The translations under genes were made by a program, and so were the position numbers. The notes below the pieces were generated by a model. That model made no database searches. It was given only the letters and a program-made list of their open reading frames with translations, and was not told the origin of the DNA. Below are positions 8,813-16,378 of a DNA stretch of 64,000 bases, one piece after another (position 1 is the first letter of the stretch; each line of letters begins with the position of its first letter). The DNA comes from Rudaea sp. (GTDB taxonomy: Bacteria > Pseudomonadota > Gammaproteobacteria > Xanthomonadales > Rhodanobacteraceae), in contig JARLJU010000215.1 of NCBI GenBank assembly GCA_031291055.1, positions 1 to 64,000 on the forward strand. Direction: 5' to 3'.

Positions 8813-9253
8813 TCAGTGGTGAAATGCGAATGCTGCGCCCGATGCATGCGGCGCGTGCGCAATCATCGCTTGGCGCGGATGACGGTGGTGCTCGTGAAAA
8901 CGCGAGCGGCCTATCGGATAGAACGGAATCCAGCCAGCGGCGTACTCGCCTTCGTCGTCGTATGACGACTCGTCTTGCGCCTGCTCATAACCTGCCTGGT
9001 AAGCCTGCTGTGCAGCGTCGCGTTGTTGACGGACGTTGGCCGCTGCGGCGAACGAAGGCTTACTGTAGGCGGGTGCCGGAACATCGGGCACCGGCGTGTA
9101 GCTGGCAACGTGCTGCACCTTGCTGTTTGCCGGACACGCCATGTTCGTGTACATCGCATCGCCGTTCGCCGCCACGCAGCGAAAGATTTCACCCGCGTGC
9201 ACCGCATTGCCCGATGCGACGATGAGGGAAAAAGCGATGATCCTGCCGCACAT
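8813..9253 (-). CDS. Secreted DUF4124-like protein
   Basis: The 146-aa product has a signal peptide (cleavage near AVHA) followed by the short module EIFRCVAANGDAMYTNMACP. This matches the start of DUF4124 proteins, which bear a Cys pair and a Y-T-(D/N) signature. The remainder is Ala/Gln-rich and His-rich at the C-terminus (FHEHHRHPRQ). Function is unknown; it is periplasmic by inference. Confidence 0.65.
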   Translation of the reverse strand: MCGRIIAFSLIVASGNAVHAGEIFRCVAANGDAMYTNMACPANSKVQHVASYTPVPDVPAPAYSKPSFAAAANVRQQRDAAQQAYQAGYEQAQDESSYDDEGEYAAGWIPFYPIGRSRFHEHHRHPRQAMIAHAPHASGAAFAFHH

Positions 9254-9400
9254 GATCCAGTACCTGACTTTGATCGTCTGCCGATGGCTGCGAACGCAAC
9301 CACTCTAGCGCAGTCCGGCTGAGGTGTCGCGTGTATCTGGCGCATCGTCTGCGCGGCATATCGACGCCGTTCAGATTACGAGCGCTGGCAGGTTGAGCGA

Positions 9401-9464
9401 GTAGGGCGGGTCTTGGACCAGCCGATTCGCAGCTCCGCAGAAGGCGGGTCAAGACCCGCCCTAC
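9401..9464. repeat. GTAGGGCGGGTCTTG inverted repeat (REP/MITE-like)
   Basis: A perfect 15-bp inverted repeat, GTAGGGCGGGTCTTG at 9401-9415 and its complement at 9450-9464, encloses a second palindrome GGCGGGTC-AA-GACCCGCC at 9443-9460. GTAG-headed repeats of this type are common intergenic palindromes in G+C-rich proteobacteria. It occupies most of the non-coding gap between the DUF4124-like gene and nrdJb, and nothing else is visible in that gap. Confidence 0.7.
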
Positions 9465-9543
9465 GAGGTCTTGGCGACAGATGGGCTGGAAACGCGATTC
9501 TCGGATTCTTATCGGATCTTATGTTTCCGGATTTGCAATTTCA

Positions 9544-9777
9544 TCACCCGCACTTGCTATACCCACAATTCAAGCAAGTAGCACACCCGTCCATCATGAT
9601 GGTCGCGTTGGTATTGCACTTGTGGCACATCGTCGCGCCAGGCGGAAACGCGCTGCCGCCTTCGGCTTCGGAGGATTCTTCGTCGCCTTCGCGTCGGTTG
9701 TTCTCGCCGAGAGCCCCGGCGAGGTCGTCGGAAATTTCGACGTTCGGATCGGCGCTGGGCTTGCGGCTTATTTCAGG
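9544..9777 (-). other. nrdJ: -1 frame extension of NrdJb carrying the redox/zinc cysteine tail
   Basis: This segment continues NrdJb in the -1 frame from the A9 run. After an acidic linker (NVEISDDLAGALGENN) it encodes CHKCNTNATIMMDGC and CATCLNCGYSKCG, then a stop. This cysteine-rich tail is the conserved C-terminus of class II ribonucleotide reductases, where it re-reduces the active-site disulfide. It has no start of its own. It therefore reaches protein only if the ribosome or RNA polymerase slips at 9777-9786, or if the A-run length is misread in this sequence. Confidence 0.8.
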
Positions 9778-10373
9778 TTTTTTTTTGAGCCGGAGGCCAC
9801 GCGCGATTCGTACGCGGCGCGTTTCTCGGCGATCAGCTTGCGCTGTTCGCTGCTCATTTCCGGATCGTGCAGCAGGCCGATCATCTTCAGGTGCTGTTCG
9901 ATGATGGCGCCGAGTTCGGCGACGATCGACGGCATGTACACGCCACCGGCCTTGAAGTAGCCGCCGCGTGGATCGAACACGGCCTTGAGTTCTTCCACGA
10001 GGAAGGTGACGTCGCCGCCCTTGCGGAACACGGCGGACATGATGCGGGTCAGCGCCACGATCCACTGGAAGTGGTCCATGTTCTTCGAGTTGATGAAGAT
10101 CTCGAACGGACGGCGCAGTTCGTATTCGGTGCCTTCGTTGAGCACGATATCGTTGATCGTCACGTACAGCGCATGCTCGAACAGCGGCGACTTGATCTTG
10201 TAGGTGGCGCCGACCAGGGCATCCGGACGCTCGACCTTTTCGTGCATCTGGATCACTTCGGCACGCGGTGGTACTTCGCTTGCTTCGAGCGCCACGGCGG
10301 GGATCAGCGGTACGTCGTCGCCGGGTTTGGCGACGCTGTAGCCTTTAATCTTCTTGGAAATCTTGATGGACAT
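9768..10373 (-). CDS. nrdJ: Class II ribonucleotide reductase subunit NrdJb, TSCPD domain (in-frame part)
   Basis: The zero-frame product is 201 aa, starting at the ATG at 10373 (MSIKISKKIKGY). It carries the TSCPD-type domain that follows the barrel in adenosylcobalamin-dependent reductases, with segments YVTINDIVLNEGTEYELRRP, FEIFINSKNMDHFQWIVALT and GGVYMPSIVAELGAIIEQHL. Pseudomonas likewise splits the enzyme into NrdJa and NrdJb. Here the reading frame ends SGSKKNLK directly after an A9 run, before the cysteine-rich tail that should follow, and that tail continues in the -1 frame. A terminator and a histone-like gene separate it from nrdJa. Confidence 0.85.
   Translation of the reverse strand: MSIKISKKIKGYSVAKPGDDVPLIPAVALEASEVPPRAEVIQMHEKVERPDALVGATYKIKSPLFEHALYVTINDIVLNEGTEYELRRPFEIFINSKNMDHFQWIVALTRIMSAVFRKGGDVTFLVEELKAVFDPRGGYFKAGGVYMPSIVAELGAIIEQHLKMIGLLHDPEMSSEQRKLIAEKRAAYESRVASGSKKNLK
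9777..9786 (-). promoter_or_regulatory. Slippery A9C tract (candidate -1 frameshift or RNAP slippage site)
   Basis: On the minus strand the codons are TCA AAA AAA AAC CTG. The in-frame heptamer A AAA AAC fits the X XXY YYZ slippery rule, and a -1 shift yields Lys-Pro-Glu-Ile-Ser, entering the conserved tail. A perfect 7-bp hairpin (9703-9723) lies about 54 bases downstream, too far for a canonical stimulator. Slippage of RNA polymerase on nine A residues would give the same frame. Confidence 0.5.
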
Positions 10374-10411
10374 GGAATGGATTCGTCTGCGCTGATGGCA
10401 ATGGTTTGAAA

Positions 10412-10440
10412 AACCGGCGGAGCCGCGCGCGGCGGCTCCG
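10412..10440 (-). terminator. Intrinsic terminator after the H1-like gene
   Basis: CGGAGCCGC and GCGGCTCCG pair over a 5-base loop (10418-10440). Read on the minus strand, the hairpin is followed by GGTTTTT. It lies just after the stop of the histone-like gene and before nrdJb, so it should reduce read-through into nrdJb. Confidence 0.75.
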
Positions 10441-10449
10441 CGCGGCGGC

Positions 10450-11013
10450 CTATTTCTTCTTGGCTTTCCTGCGTGCGGCTTTCTTTGCAACCTTCTTTGC
10501 GGCCTTTTTCGGTGCAGCCTTGCGCGCAACTTTCTTCGCGGCCTTCTTCACTGCCTTGCGTGCGGATTTCTTCGCACCGGCGACCTTGCGCGCGACTTTC
10601 TTCGCGGCCTTCTTCACCGCTTTCTTCGGTGCGGCTTTCTTGGCGCTGACTTTCTTGCGCGCGCCGGCGACTGCCTTCTTTGCGCTCTTCACTGCGGCCT
10701 TGACCTTTTTCGTCGCAGCTTTCTTCGCGGCCTTGGCTTTCTTCACCACAACGCGTCCCGCCGCCGCGGCCTGCTTGGCAACCGCGTGGCCGGTGGAAGT
10801 GGCCTGCTTGACGACCGCGGCCTTCACCTCGGTGGCCTTCTGTGCCGTGGCTTCCCTGGCGTTGGAGATCATCGCACCGGCTTTTTGCACAGCCGCGCTA
10901 CCGACCTGTTGCGCCTTGTCGGCGACGGCGTGGCCGACTTCCTGCACTTTCTCCACTACCGCATCCACTGCATTCGCGGCGCCTTCGCCCATGGGTGTAT
11001 GTTCGTTCTGCAT
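10450..11013 (-). CDS. Histone H1-like Lys/Ala-rich protein
   Basis: The 187-aa product starts at the ATG at 11013, preceded by GGAGGG. Residues about 1-80 are a helical, Ala/Gln-rich domain (VVEKVQEVGHAVADKAQQVG). The rest is an extremely basic repeat region built of KKAAKK, KKVARK and AAPKKA units, like eukaryotic H1 tails and bacterial AlgP or Hc proteins. It probably binds DNA or another polyanion. Its position between the two halves of a ribonucleotide reductase is odd. Repeat number in such genes often varies between strains. Confidence 0.85.
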   Translation of the reverse strand: MQNEHTPMGEGAANAVDAVVEKVQEVGHAVADKAQQVGSAAVQKAGAMISNAREATAQKATEVKAAVVKQATSTGHAVAKQAAAAGRVVVKKAKAAKKAATKKVKAAVKSAKKAVAGARKKVSAKKAAPKKAVKKAAKKVARKVAGAKKSARKAVKKAAKKVARKAAPKKAAKKVAKKAARRKAKKK

Positions 11014-11086
11014 AATCCCTCCGACGATCTGTCTATTGAGCTGAAATGAATGCTGAATTTGTCGCAAATTACACAATGCGGCAGTT

Positions 11087-13249
11087 TCAGAATTTACCGT
11101 AGTAGCCTTCTTTCAGTGCATCGAACAGATTGGCAGCGGTATGTGTTTCGCCGTCGTATTCGATCTGTTCGTTGCCCTTGGCTTCCACTACGGTACCGTC
11201 TTCCAGCTCGAAGCGGTAGAGGGTGTTTTCAAGGTCGGCTTCCTTCACCAGCACGCCCTGGAAGGCGGCCGGATTGAAGCGGAACGTGGTGCAGCCTTTC
11301 AGCCCCTGCTTGTGGGCATAGCGGTAGATGTCCTTAAAGTCGTCATAGGGGTAGTCGGTGGGCACGTTCGCGGTCTTGGAGATCGACGAATCGACCCACA
11401 ACTGGGCCGCGGCCTGGATATCGACGTGTTCCTTCGGCGAGATGTCGTCGGCGGAGACGAAATAGTCCGGCAGCTTCTGCTCGGGCTTGTCCGCATCGAG
11501 CTTGTTCGAGAAGGGCATGGCGTCGGCGTTGATCAATTCGCGGTAGGCCAGCAGCTCGTAGCTGAACACCTCGACTTTTTCCTTGGATTTCTTGCCTTCG
11601 CGGATCACGTTGCGCGAATAGTGGTGCGCGAACGACGGCTCGATCCCATTGCTGGCATTGTTGGCCAACGACAGCGAGATCGTGCCGGTCGGCGCGATCG
11701 ACGAATGATGGGTGAAGCGGGCACCTGTTTCGGCAAGCTGCTCGACCAGTTCCGGTGCCACGCCGGCCATGCGCTGCATGTAGCGCGAATACTTCGCATG
11801 CAGGATGCGGCCGGGAATCCGGTCGCCGATCCTGTAGCCGTCGGCCGCCATTTCCGGACGTTTGCGCAGCATCTCGGCGGTCACGTCGAAGTCCTCGGAC
11901 ATGATCGGCGCCGGGCCTTTTTCCTGCGCCAGGCTCAACGCCATTTCCCAGCCCGCCAGCGCCATGTCGCGCGAAATCTGTTCGGTGAATTCGCAGGATT
12001 CGGCCGAGCCGTACTTCATCTTCAGCATCGTGACCGTCGAGCCCAGGCCGAGGAAACCCATGCCGTGGCGGCGCTTGCGCGTGATTTCCTCGCGCTGCTG
12101 CGCCAGCGGCAGGCCGTTGATCTCGACCACATTGTCGAGCATGCGGGTGAACACGCGCACCACTTCCTTGTATTCGTCCCAGTCGAAACGCGCCTTCGGC
12201 CCGAACGGATCGCGCACGAACGTGGTCAGGTTCACCGAGCCGAGCAGGCAGGAACCGTACGGCGGCAGCGGCTGTTCGCCGCAGGGATTGGTCGCGCGGA
12301 TGTTCTCGCACCACCAGTTGTTGTTCATCTCGTTGACGCGGTCGATGAGGATGAAACCCGGCTCGGCGTAGTCATACGTCGAGGTCATGATCATGTCCCA
12401 CAAATGCTTGGCGCGGATGTGGCCGTACACCTTGCAGGCGACCAGGCCGTCGTCGCGGGTGACGTAGTTCTTGTGCGTCGGCCATTCGCGCCAGATCACC
12501 TGGGCCGGATCGTCGAGGGCGACCTCATCCTGCTCCTTGAGGTTGATCGGAAACAACAGCGGCCAGTCGGTATCTTCTTCCACTGCCTGCATGAAGCCGT
12601 CGGTGATCAGCAGCGACAGATTGAACTGGCGCAGGCGGCCATTCTCGCGCTTGGCGCGGATGAAATCCTTGGCATCGGGATGGGCCACGTCGAATGTGCC
12701 CATCTGCGCGCCGCGGCGGCCGCCGGCCGAACTGACCGTGAAACACATCTTGTCGTAGATATCCATGAACGACATCGGCCCGGACGTATAGGCGCCGGCG
12801 CCGGCGACGAAGGCGCCGCGCGGGCGCAGGGTCGAGAATTCATAGCCGATGCCGCAGCCGGCCTTGAGCGTGAGCCCGGCTTCGTGGACCTTGTCGAGGA
12901 TGCCGTCCATCGAATCCTCGATCGTGCCCGAGACGGTGCAATTGATCGTGGAGGTGGCCGGCTTGTGTTCGAGCGCGCCCGCATTGGAGGTGATGCGGCC
13001 GGCCGGAATCGCTCCGCGGCGCAACGCCCACAGGAAGCGTTCGTACCAGTATTTCTGTTTTTCGGACGTGCTTTCCGCGTCGGCCAGGGCCCGGGCGACG
13101 CGCTGATAGGTGTGGTCGATGCTCGCATCCACCGCTTCGCCCTGCTTGGTCTTCAGGCGATATTTCTTGTCCCAGATATCCAGGGATGCCGGCTGCAGCG
13201 GAATTTCCGCCGCACCGCGGCCGAGGGCCTCGATACGCACCGTGCTCAT
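11087..13249 (-). CDS. nrdJ: Adenosylcobalamin-dependent (class II) ribonucleotide reductase, catalytic subunit NrdJa
   Basis: The 720-aa enzyme makes deoxyribonucleotides using a B12-generated thiyl radical, without oxygen. Active-site residues are readable: redox Cys104 (TINCTVSG), the N321-P-C323-G-E325 radical motif, and partner Cys334 (YGSCLLGSVN). The C323-C334 spacing is as in other class II enzymes. It ends after the barrel plus a DGTVVEAKGNEQIEYDGETH segment, with the TSCPD domain and redox tail encoded separately downstream. GGGAGG lies about 13 bases before the ATG. NrdR-like boxes lie upstream, and the 5' leader is long. Confidence 0.95.
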   Translation of the reverse strand: MSTVRIEALGRGAAEIPLQPASLDIWDKKYRLKTKQGEAVDASIDHTYQRVARALADAESTSEKQKYWYERFLWALRRGAIPAGRITSNAGALEHKPATSTINCTVSGTIEDSMDGILDKVHEAGLTLKAGCGIGYEFSTLRPRGAFVAGAGAYTSGPMSFMDIYDKMCFTVSSAGGRRGAQMGTFDVAHPDAKDFIRAKRENGRLRQFNLSLLITDGFMQAVEEDTDWPLLFPINLKEQDEVALDDPAQVIWREWPTHKNYVTRDDGLVACKVYGHIRAKHLWDMIMTSTYDYAEPGFILIDRVNEMNNNWWCENIRATNPCGEQPLPPYGSCLLGSVNLTTFVRDPFGPKARFDWDEYKEVVRVFTRMLDNVVEINGLPLAQQREEITRKRRHGMGFLGLGSTVTMLKMKYGSAESCEFTEQISRDMALAGWEMALSLAQEKGPAPIMSEDFDVTAEMLRKRPEMAADGYRIGDRIPGRILHAKYSRYMQRMAGVAPELVEQLAETGARFTHHSSIAPTGTISLSLANNASNGIEPSFAHHYSRNVIREGKKSKEKVEVFSYELLAYRELINADAMPFSNKLDADKPEQKLPDYFVSADDISPKEHVDIQAAAQLWVDSSISKTANVPTDYPYDDFKDIYRYAHKQGLKGCTTFRFNPAAFQGVLVKEADLENTLYRFELEDGTVVEAKGNEQIEYDGETHTAANLFDALKEGYYGKF

Positions 13250-13511
13250 GTTCTTGTTGTCCTCCCAAAGTTCTTCAATGCGTGCATGCTGCTTTTCTTT
13301 ACCTGCTGTTCTTCCAATCTTGTCTTAGACCGCCAAACCCGTTCGCCGTGCCCGCGCAAATCGCCGAATTGCGCCGAAAACGCACCCGTCAGCGCTGCTG
13401 CCGGCAGGTTCCGGACAGGTAGCGCTGAAAGTCCTTGTTTCCGTCGTTATTGCCGCCTCCGGCGCCCGGGTCCGAACGGATCAGGCGCCTTTCCCCTCAA
13501 CCAGTCAAACC

Positions 13512-13521
13512 CAATGCTTTG
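13512..13521 (-). promoter_or_regulatory. Second, degenerate NrdR-like box within a palindrome
   Basis: The core CAATGCTTTG lies inside the larger inverted repeat AAACCCAA-TGCT-TTGGGTTT (13508-13527). It is centred 33 bp from the better box at 13542-13557. That is about three helical turns, as expected for paired NrdR sites. Confidence 0.45.
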
Positions 13522-13541
13522 GGTTTCCTTCTCGAAGGCAA

Positions 13542-13557
13542 ACACAAGATGTTGTGA
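13542..13557 (-). promoter_or_regulatory. NrdR box
   Basis: ACACAAGATGTTGTGA fits the NrdR consensus acaCwAtATaTwGtgt at 13 of 16 positions, including the CwA and TwG core halves. NrdR represses ribonucleotide reductase operons when dATP is high. The site falls just downstream of the predicted minus-strand -10 element, so binding would block nrdJa transcription. Confidence 0.75.
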
Positions 13558-13570
13558 TTGCGACGGTGGG

Positions 13571-13599
13571 AAACTACGCCAAGCAAAAGCCAATGTCAA
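13571..13599 (-). promoter_or_regulatory. Predicted sigma-70 promoter of nrdJa
   Basis: A perfect -35 TTGACA (13594-13599, minus strand) is separated by 17 bp from TAGTTT (13571-13576). The -10 is a weak match. Transcription would begin near 13564, directly at the NrdR box. Confidence 0.5.
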
Positions 13600-13783
13600 A
13601 AGTTTTTTTCAAGCCAGAATAATCAGCAACTTGGCCCGGTGTATTCGTGTATCGGGTGAATTTCTGCGCAGACTGCGGCGGGTGCATCGCGACCTTGACG
13701 AAATCCGTTCTGGCAGGAAACCGCAGGCTTGCTTTGTGGTCTGAAAGCGATCCCTGCACCATCATTTCACCAACGAGGTTCTC

Positions 13784-15178
13784 ATGCCGGCGATACGCTC
13801 GGAGTTTGTCCTGAAACTTGCCGTTTGCGCGGTCATGGCTGCCGTTGCCACCGCCGTTGTCCTGCATCCATCGCCCATCCGCGCCGCGCTGCCGCCGATC
13901 GTGGACGGGCAGCCCCTGCCGTCGCTGGCGCCGATGCTCGAGCGGGTGACGCCGGCCGTGGTCAATATCAACTCCAAGACCCGGGTGCGCGTGCGCAACC
14001 CGCTCATGGACGATCCATTTTTCCGCCAGTTCTTCGGCCAGCAGAATGCGCCGCGCGAGCGTATCGAGCAATCGCTGGGTTCAGGTGTGATCATCGACGC
14101 GGCCAAGGGCTACGTGCTGACCAACAATCACGTCATCGAAGGCGCCGACGATATCTCGGTCACCGTCCACGATGGCCGCACGCTTGCGGCGAAACTGGTC
14201 GGCAGCGATCCGGACACCGATATCGCCGTGATCCAGATTCCCGCGGAAAAGCTTACGGCGTTGCCGCTGGGCGATTCAGCCAAGCTGCGCATGGGCGACT
14301 TCGTGGTGGCCGTCGGCGATCCCTTCGGCATCGGCCAGAGCGCAAGTTCCGGCATGGTGTCTGGCCTCGGGCGCGCGGGCCTGGGCGGGCGCGGCTTCCA
14401 GAATTTCATCCAGACCGATGCCTCGATCAATCCCGGCAATTCAGGCGGTGCGCTGGTGAACCTGCGCGGCGAGCTGGTCGGCATCAACTCGATGATCATC
14501 TCGCCTTCGGGCGCCAGCGCCGGGATTGGCTTTGCGATTCCGTCGGATCTGGCCAGGGACGTCATGACCCAGTTGATCGCCACGGGCGCGGTAAAGCACG
14601 GCACGCTGGGCGTGCAGACGCAGGACCTGACTCCGGACATCGCGCGCATGCTCGACGCGCAGCCCGGACAGGGCGCGGTCGTGACGCGCGTGAGCCCGGA
14701 CTCGGCCGCAGGGGCTGCGGGGTTGAAGGCCGGCGACGTGATCGTGCAGTTCAACGGCAAGCCGATACATGGCGACAACGAACTGCGCAACGCCGAAGGA
14801 CTGGCGCCGATCGGCTCGAACATCGAGCTGCAGCTGCTGCGCGACGGCAAGGCGCTTACCTTGAGCGTGAGTCTGGCTGCCGAAACGCTGGCCAATGCGG
14901 ATGGCGCTGGCGTGGACTCGCGCCTGCAGGGTGCGGAATTGTCCGACGCCGGCGAGCGCGTGCGCCGCGAAGGCCTTGCCGGAGTCAGCATCAATCGCGT
15001 CGCTGCTGCAAGCGCCGCGGCAAAGGCGGGTCTGAAGGCGGGCGATCTGATCATCGGCATCAACCAGGTCGACATCGGCAGCCTGAAGGATCTCAAGCTT
15101 GCGTTCGCGCGCCATCCGCGCCAGGTGCTGCTCTCGGTCGTGCGCGGACGCAACGCATTCTTCGTGCCACTGCAATGA
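13784..15178 (+). CDS. degQ: DegP/DegQ-family periplasmic serine protease (Do)
   Basis: The 464-aa protein has an N-terminal hydrophobic export signal, a trypsin-like domain and two PDZ domains (about 265-350 and 385-460). The catalytic triad is visible as His116 (LTNNHVIEG), Asp146 (DTDIAVI) and Ser220 (NPGNSGGAL). It degrades or chaperones misfolded envelope proteins. Length and two-PDZ layout fit DegP, DegQ or MucD; these cannot be separated by sequence reading alone, so the symbol is approximate. Confidence 0.85.
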   Translation: MPAIRSEFVLKLAVCAVMAAVATAVVLHPSPIRAALPPIVDGQPLPSLAPMLERVTPAVVNINSKTRVRVRNPLMDDPFFRQFFGQQNAPRERIEQSLGSGVIIDAAKGYVLTNNHVIEGADDISVTVHDGRTLAAKLVGSDPDTDIAVIQIPAEKLTALPLGDSAKLRMGDFVVAVGDPFGIGQSASSGMVSGLGRAGLGGRGFQNFIQTDASINPGNSGGALVNLRGELVGINSMIISPSGASAGIGFAIPSDLARDVMTQLIATGAVKHGTLGVQTQDLTPDIARMLDAQPGQGAVVTRVSPDSAAGAAGLKAGDVIVQFNGKPIHGDNELRNAEGLAPIGSNIELQLLRDGKALTLSVSLAAETLANADGAGVDSRLQGAELSDAGERVRREGLAGVSINRVAAASAAAKAGLKAGDLIIGINQVDIGSLKDLKLAFARHPRQVLLSVVRGRNAFFVPLQ

Positions 15179-15242
15179 GGACCGCGACTGCGCGCCTGGA
15201 CTGCGCGATAATGCCGGTCCTGGATTGTTGCGGAATATATTT

Positions 15243-16370
15243 GTGAACATACATGCTTTGGCGCGACTGAGCGGGCTGGTGCTGGGTTTGAGTCTTTCCG
15301 TCGCGTCTGCGCAGACACCCGCGCCGCACAAGAAGACGAGCACGCCGAAGGCGGTGGCGGCACCGGCGGCGGCCGCAATCGTCTTGCGCGGCGATCACTG
15401 CACCGTGCGCGTGTTCAAGGATCTGGTCAAGCAATACGAAGCGGGCAAGCAGGGCAAGATCACCCTGCAGCCGTTCAGCACGGTTTCGGGCATCGACGCG
15501 GTCAGTGCCGGTAGCGCCGATCTCGCCGGCAGCGCGCGCCCGGCCATGCGTGATCGCGCGGAAGAGAAAGGCATCAATTTCTACCCTGTCGCCTGGGACG
15601 CGCTGGTGCCGATCACCTCGCCGAAGAATCCGGTCAACAACATCACGCTCAAGCAATTGCACGATCTGTATCTGGGCCGGCTGACCGACTGGAAGGATCT
15701 TGGCGGCGCCCCGGCGCCGATCAACCTGTATGGCGCGGCCGGTCCGCTGGATGGCATCGAATTCTCGACGCGCCTGCTGCTGTTTCACGACGGCGATCAG
15801 GCCGTGGCCGTGCCGCGCGTGTACGTCAACACGGAAAAACTCGAGGAAGGGGTTGCGATCGATCCGCACAGTATCGGCATGAGCACGCTGTCCGGAGTCA
15901 TCGGCAATCCGGCCGTGAAGATGCTGACGGTGGAAGGCCTGGCCGCGTCCAGCGCCAGCATCGCCGATGGCACTTATCCGCTGTATTCGGCGCTGTATCT
16001 GGCCACACGCGACGATGCCGCGAACCACGAGGCCGTCGCGAAATTCATTCGCTATACCGACAGCGACAGCGCCAAGGCGATCCTGCGCAAGCACGACCTG
16101 GTGCCGTATGGCGAGGCGCCCGGACTGGTCGACAAGCAGGATGCCCGCGTTGCCTGGGTCGATGCGCGCGTATATCCGGCGACGACGGCCACGGCGGCAA
16201 CGGCAAGCTTTACCCCGGTATCTGCGCCAAATGCGACGGCGCAGGCTTTGCAGCGCATCGCGCCGACATCGGAACTGACTGCCGAGGCCAAGGATCGCGC
16301 GGCACGAGCGAATGCCGAGAAGGCCGCGAAGAACAGCGCAACGCCGACTCCGGATTCGACGAGCCACTGA
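15243..16370 (+). CDS. PstS-like periplasmic substrate-binding protein
   Basis: The 375-aa product starts at GTG 15243, giving a signal peptide that ends ASAQ. The mature part contains the PBP-like pattern of phosphate-binding proteins (FSTVSGIDAVSAGSADLAGS, INFYPVAWDALVPITSPKNP, VNNITLKQLHDLYLGRLTDW). A lineage-specific Ala/Thr-rich tail of about 60 residues follows. There are no pst transporter genes beside it. It may bind phosphate or a similar oxyanion, or serve as a stand-alone sensor. The stop is 8 bases before the HAD gene. Confidence 0.75.
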   Translation: MNIHALARLSGLVLGLSLSVASAQTPAPHKKTSTPKAVAAPAAAAIVLRGDHCTVRVFKDLVKQYEAGKQGKITLQPFSTVSGIDAVSAGSADLAGSARPAMRDRAEEKGINFYPVAWDALVPITSPKNPVNNITLKQLHDLYLGRLTDWKDLGGAPAPINLYGAAGPLDGIEFSTRLLLFHDGDQAVAVPRVYVNTEKLEEGVAIDPHSIGMSTLSGVIGNPAVKMLTVEGLAASSASIADGTYPLYSALYLATRDDAANHEAVAKFIRYTDSDSAKAILRKHDLVPYGEAPGLVDKQDARVAWVDARVYPATTATAATASFTPVSAPNATAQALQRIAPTSELTAEAKDRAARANAEKAAKNSATPTPDSTSH

Positions 16371-16378
16371 TAGCGTCG

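Larger units (their letters stand above)
13250..13783. other. 534-bp divergent intergenic region between nrdJa and the DegP/Q gene
   Basis: The nrdJa-proximal 315 bases look like a long 5' leader with an inverted repeat TCAGCGCT/AGCGCTGA (13389-13396/13421-13428). The middle holds the NrdR-like boxes and a minus-strand promoter. No cobalamin-riboswitch B12 box (GCCACTG) was found on the nrdJa strand. The last 180 bases contain no obvious operator for the protease gene. Confidence 0.6.

Noticed and set aside
9703..9723. Hairpin as stimulator for the nrdJb -1 frameshift
   Set aside because: The stem is perfect (7 bp) but lies about 54 bases from the slippery site, whereas stimulators usually begin within 5-9 bases. 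It may simply be coincidental or act in another way.
13250..13570. Cobalamin riboswitch in the nrdJa leader
   Set aside because: Expected from the B12 dependence of the enzyme, but no B12 box (GCCACTG) or consensus core was found on the nrdJa strand.
11141..13744. 867-codon plus-strand ORF opposite nrdJa
   Set aside because: It is the antisense shadow of a well-conserved enzyme gene; G+C-rich codon structure opens the opposite frame. Composition is Arg/His/Val-rich without any domain, and there is no ribosome-binding site.
14441..15343. Large minus-strand ORFs across the DegP/Q gene
   Set aside because: Shadow frames of the protease gene; no motifs and no plausible starts.
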